The position numbers and the translations under genes are program-made. The notes beneath the pieces were generated by a model, which had not been told where the DNA came from, ran no database searches, and was given only the letters and a program-made list of their open reading frames with translations. Of a DNA stretch of 64,000 nt, positions 62,049 through 64,000 are shown in pieces. This stretch comes from Pyropia yezoensis. Its lineage: Eukaryota; Rhodophyta; Bangiophyceae; Bangiales; Bangiaceae. Positions within the stretch are counted from its first letter, which is position 1; each line of letters starts with the position of its first letter. The stretch lies in contig CM020618.1 of assembly GCA_009829735.1 (NCBI GenBank), positions 38,850,894 through 38,914,893 on the forward strand. Reading direction: 5' to 3'.

Positions 62049-62984
62049 ATGGCTTCCCTTTGCCGCGGCGTAAGGGCAGCCGCTGTTGCGACAGTCGCCG
62101 TGCTGCTGTTGCTGCCCCTCACCCCGTCCGCGGCGTCGGTCGCCCCGTTGACGGCGGCGCGCGGCCCCGCGGCGCCCACCTCGGATGTGCTGACGGGTGC
62201 GCAGGCGCCCGGCGGGGCGGCGGCCGCCCGCCTCGGCCCCACCGCCCTGTCCGCCACCTACACGCGGGTGGTGGGCGCGACGGGCGCCAAGTGCCCGCCC
62301 TCCCTCGTGCTGGGCCCCGCGGTGGCCGTCGGGGAGGTCCCCCCCGTAGTGGGCACCCTCACCCCCGGCGTTGCCATTGCCGAGCGCCCCGCCCCCGCCG
62401 GCGGCACCGCCCCCGCCCCGTGTACCGGCGGCGGGCTGGTCGCCATTGATGCGGTGGCGCTCTTTTCCCCCGTCGTGCAGGACGCACTGGGCGTGCCTGC
62501 CGCGCTGCAGCGCGTCCTCCAGACGGTGCTGGCGGTGCGGCAGCTGGTGTGGTCTGACGTGGTCGGCCTCAACCTGAGCTCCTGGTCGTGCGGGGGGGGG
62601 GGGGGGCGCCCCGGCTGGCCGCCCAACGTGCACGCCCTGTTTGGGGACAAGCCGGCGGTGTTTGGGTGGCCGGGCAACGGCACCGTCCGGCTGGCCGCGG
62701 GCGACCGCAACTTCATTGTCGTCAATGGCACTCACGTGACGTGCCTGATGCGCGCGCCGCCAATGGCGGTGGGCCCGCCGCCAGTGGGCGCCGCGGCGTC
62801 CCACCTCGCCGCGCGGAGGGGACAGATGGCGCCGGCGGTGATGCCCGTGCGGACGTTGCCCTCGACGGACTCGCAGGCCGCGGCGTCGACGTTGGCGTGC
62901 GGGGACCCGGTGCCGCAATCAAAGACGCTGGCGCCACAGCCCGAGTATACGGTGCAGATGCCAGGGCCGCCTTTGTTTCTATGA
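62049..62984 (+). CDS. predicted secreted protein, unknown family
   Basis: 311 residues from ATG 62049 (MASLCRGVRAAAVATVAVLL). Residues 1-30 form a classical signal peptide: basic n-region, AVLLLLPL core, and PSAAS before the likely cleavage. The mature protein is Ala/Pro/Val/Gly-rich with few charged residues. It has about five cysteines (KCPPS, PCTGG, WSCGG, TCLMR, LACGD), which could form disulfides, and NLSS and two NGT N-glycosylation sequons. An internal G12-14 run (about 62591-62604) encodes a Gly stretch and is a likely site of length variation or base error. I recognise no domain. A T-rich tract precedes the start. A membrane anchor is not apparent, so extracellular or cell-wall location is inferred. 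Confidence 0.6.
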   Translation: MASLCRGVRAAAVATVAVLLLLPLTPSAASVAPLTAARGPAAPTSDVLTGAQAPGGAAAARLGPTALSATYTRVVGATGAKCPPSLVLGPAVAVGEVPPVVGTLTPGVAIAERPAPAGGTAPAPCTGGGLVAIDAVALFSPVVQDALGVPAALQRVLQTVLAVRQLVWSDVVGLNLSSWSCGGGGGRPGWPPNVHALFGDKPAVFGWPGNGTVRLAAGDRNFIVVNGTHVTCLMRAPPMAVGPPPVGAAASHLAARRGQMAPAVMPVRTLPSTDSQAAASTLACGDPVPQSKTLAPQPEYTVQMPGPPLFL

Positions 62985-63521
62985 CCAACGCCGCCGCCCC
63001 CTCTCGCGCCGCCGCTGCACGCTCTACCCGTTCCGCTATGTCCTGCGCGGCGCACCTCCACATTGGCTGTTCTTTCGCAGGCTCTACATATGACAATAGC
63101 CCCCTTTTTGGAGCAACATAGAAGTGTACGGGCACCGGCGTGATTGTGGCTTTAAGAGCCTCTTCGACTCGGTGATGAGACGATGGAGGATAGACAGTCG
63201 GGCTGTTGAACGGGCGCAGTCCTTCTCTTTGTGAATGACTACGTACGCATCATCGTGCGCTCGTCGCTGTACAAGAGAAGCTGATGCTGGCAGCACACGC
63301 ACGCTGGCTTGCCCTAGCACCCCCCCCCCCCCCCCCCCCTTGTTGGCAACCCCGGCACCAACTTCGCAAAATGGCAGCGGTAAGAAAATGCTATGCCAGC
63401 AGGCGTGCTCTTTGGCAGTAGACAAGCCCCAGAGACACGTGCATCAGCCAGCGCGCACGGAAAACCCGTCAGCAGGCGGCGTGCTCCCCCCCCCCCCCCC
63501 CTCCCCCCCACTCTTGCATTA
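62985..63521. other. intergenic, no gene recognised
   Basis: It includes C-runs of about 18 at 63322 and 14-15 at 63486. It is the 3' flank of both the secreted-protein gene (plus) and the Arf-like exon (minus), which converge. Confidence 0.45.
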
Positions 63522-63852
63522 TCAACTCACCAGGGACGCTTCCCTTGCTCGCCGAACCTCTGCAGCAAGCACCGCCAGCGCCCGGTGCACCCCGGGGTGC
63601 TCATCCGACCCAGAGTCTATGGCGACCGCGTGGAGCGCCCGCACTGGCAGGTCATCGACGCGCAGTCGCCTCACATACTCGCCAGTCGCCTGCGGTGGTG
63701 CGCCGTCGGGGATCCGGTTGATGGCCAGCACCAGCGGCACGTCGGGAAAGATGGTCGTCTTGGCTGCCCGGTCGCCGATGAAAAGACGGCGCAGGTCGGT
63801 GGCCGCGGCCGCAAAGGAGGAGGGAGACGATGCATCGAGTGTGTAAATGCTG
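63522..63852 (-). CDS. Arf-like small GTPase, last exon (partial)
   Basis: On the minus strand the frame IYTLDASSPSSFAAAATDL...FPDVPLVLAINRIPDGA...LPVRALHAVAIDSGSDEHPGV...ALAVLAAEVRRA follows the C-terminal half of Arf/Arl/SRbeta-type GTPases: a beta strand ending in (V/T)(L/V)DASSP, then the PLVLA-N guanine-specificity loop, then the final helix. The G4 motif reads NRIPD rather than NKxD, so nucleotide specificity or binding may differ. A 3' splice site (GGTGGTGCAG) lies just upstream of 63852, and the preceding C/T-rich bases suit an intron. The P-loop and switch exons would be beyond the window. It ends at TGA 63522. Confidence 0.5.
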
Positions 63853-64000
63853 CACCACCAAACATGGAAAGGGGCAGACAGCTCAGCGATGCACAAGTGC
63901 CCAAGCATCAGAACCGTCAGTGGCCGGGCGGAGGCACGTTGCCATCACAAACACGAGCTTATAAACGAACAAAGCGACGATCACTGCCATGTCACTCGCC

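Overview
The window is nuclear DNA of a GC-rich eukaryote whose accessory sequence is dominated by transposable elements. It holds Ty3/gypsy LTR retrotransposons with chromodomains, hAT and pogo-like DNA transposons, short MITE-like elements, and a few intron-poor host genes with Gly/Ala-rich low-complexity tracts. The base composition, the single-exon DEAD-box helicase with an organelle-like leader, and the heavy G/C homopolymers would suit a bangiophyte red alga (Porphyra/Pyropia type). That is an inference from style, not something proved by a marker.

Layout. 1-4012: 5' half of a family-1 Ty3/gypsy element on the minus strand (RT, PR, gag, 5' LTR), cut by the window edge. 4113-9488: 3' half of a second family-1 element (3' LTR, an extra plus-strand ORF, then minus-strand RT tail/RNase H/integrase/chromodomain). 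9489-10051: relic of a Fanzor/TnpB-like gene. 10052-10654: 5' end of a family-3 element. 10655-11968: a 1.3 kb non-coding LTR element (TRIM-like). 11969-18740: decayed family-2 element packed with short perfect inverted repeats. 19106-19523: assembly gap. 19524-25183: family-1 element lying against 25184-29561, a family-3 element in the opposite orientation. 29562-30420: unrecognised decayed gene cut by that LTR. 30960-33840: extreme GC low-complexity block. 34172-34723: membrane-anchored Kunitz-domain protein. 35311-39697: inverted repeat, hAT fragment and pogo-like element. 40330-48544: family-3 element with both LTRs. 48697-50159: inverted family-3 fragment. 50666-51233: solo family-1 LTR with a 5-bp target duplication. 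54556-57822: two MITE copies flanking another terminal-inverted-repeat element and a minisatellite. 58427-60799: Mss116-like DEAD-box RNA helicase. 62049-62984: predicted secreted protein. 63522-63852: last exon of an Arf-like GTPase.

The most interesting system is an additional ORF of about 650-700 codons lying between the 3' end of pol and the 3' LTR, on the strand opposite to gag-pol. It recurs in all three Ty3/gypsy families (five copies: 4867-6984, 11971-14332, 26814-28757, 41136-43079, 48697-49352). It always converges on pol where pol is present, and it keeps a recognisable protein core. In the two 647-codon family-3 copies its start lies 335-338 bp from the 3' LTR and its stop 111 bp from the pol stop. 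Other points are a canonical -1 frameshift heptamer between gag and pol that is intact in one copy and damaged in another, and the Fanzor relic.
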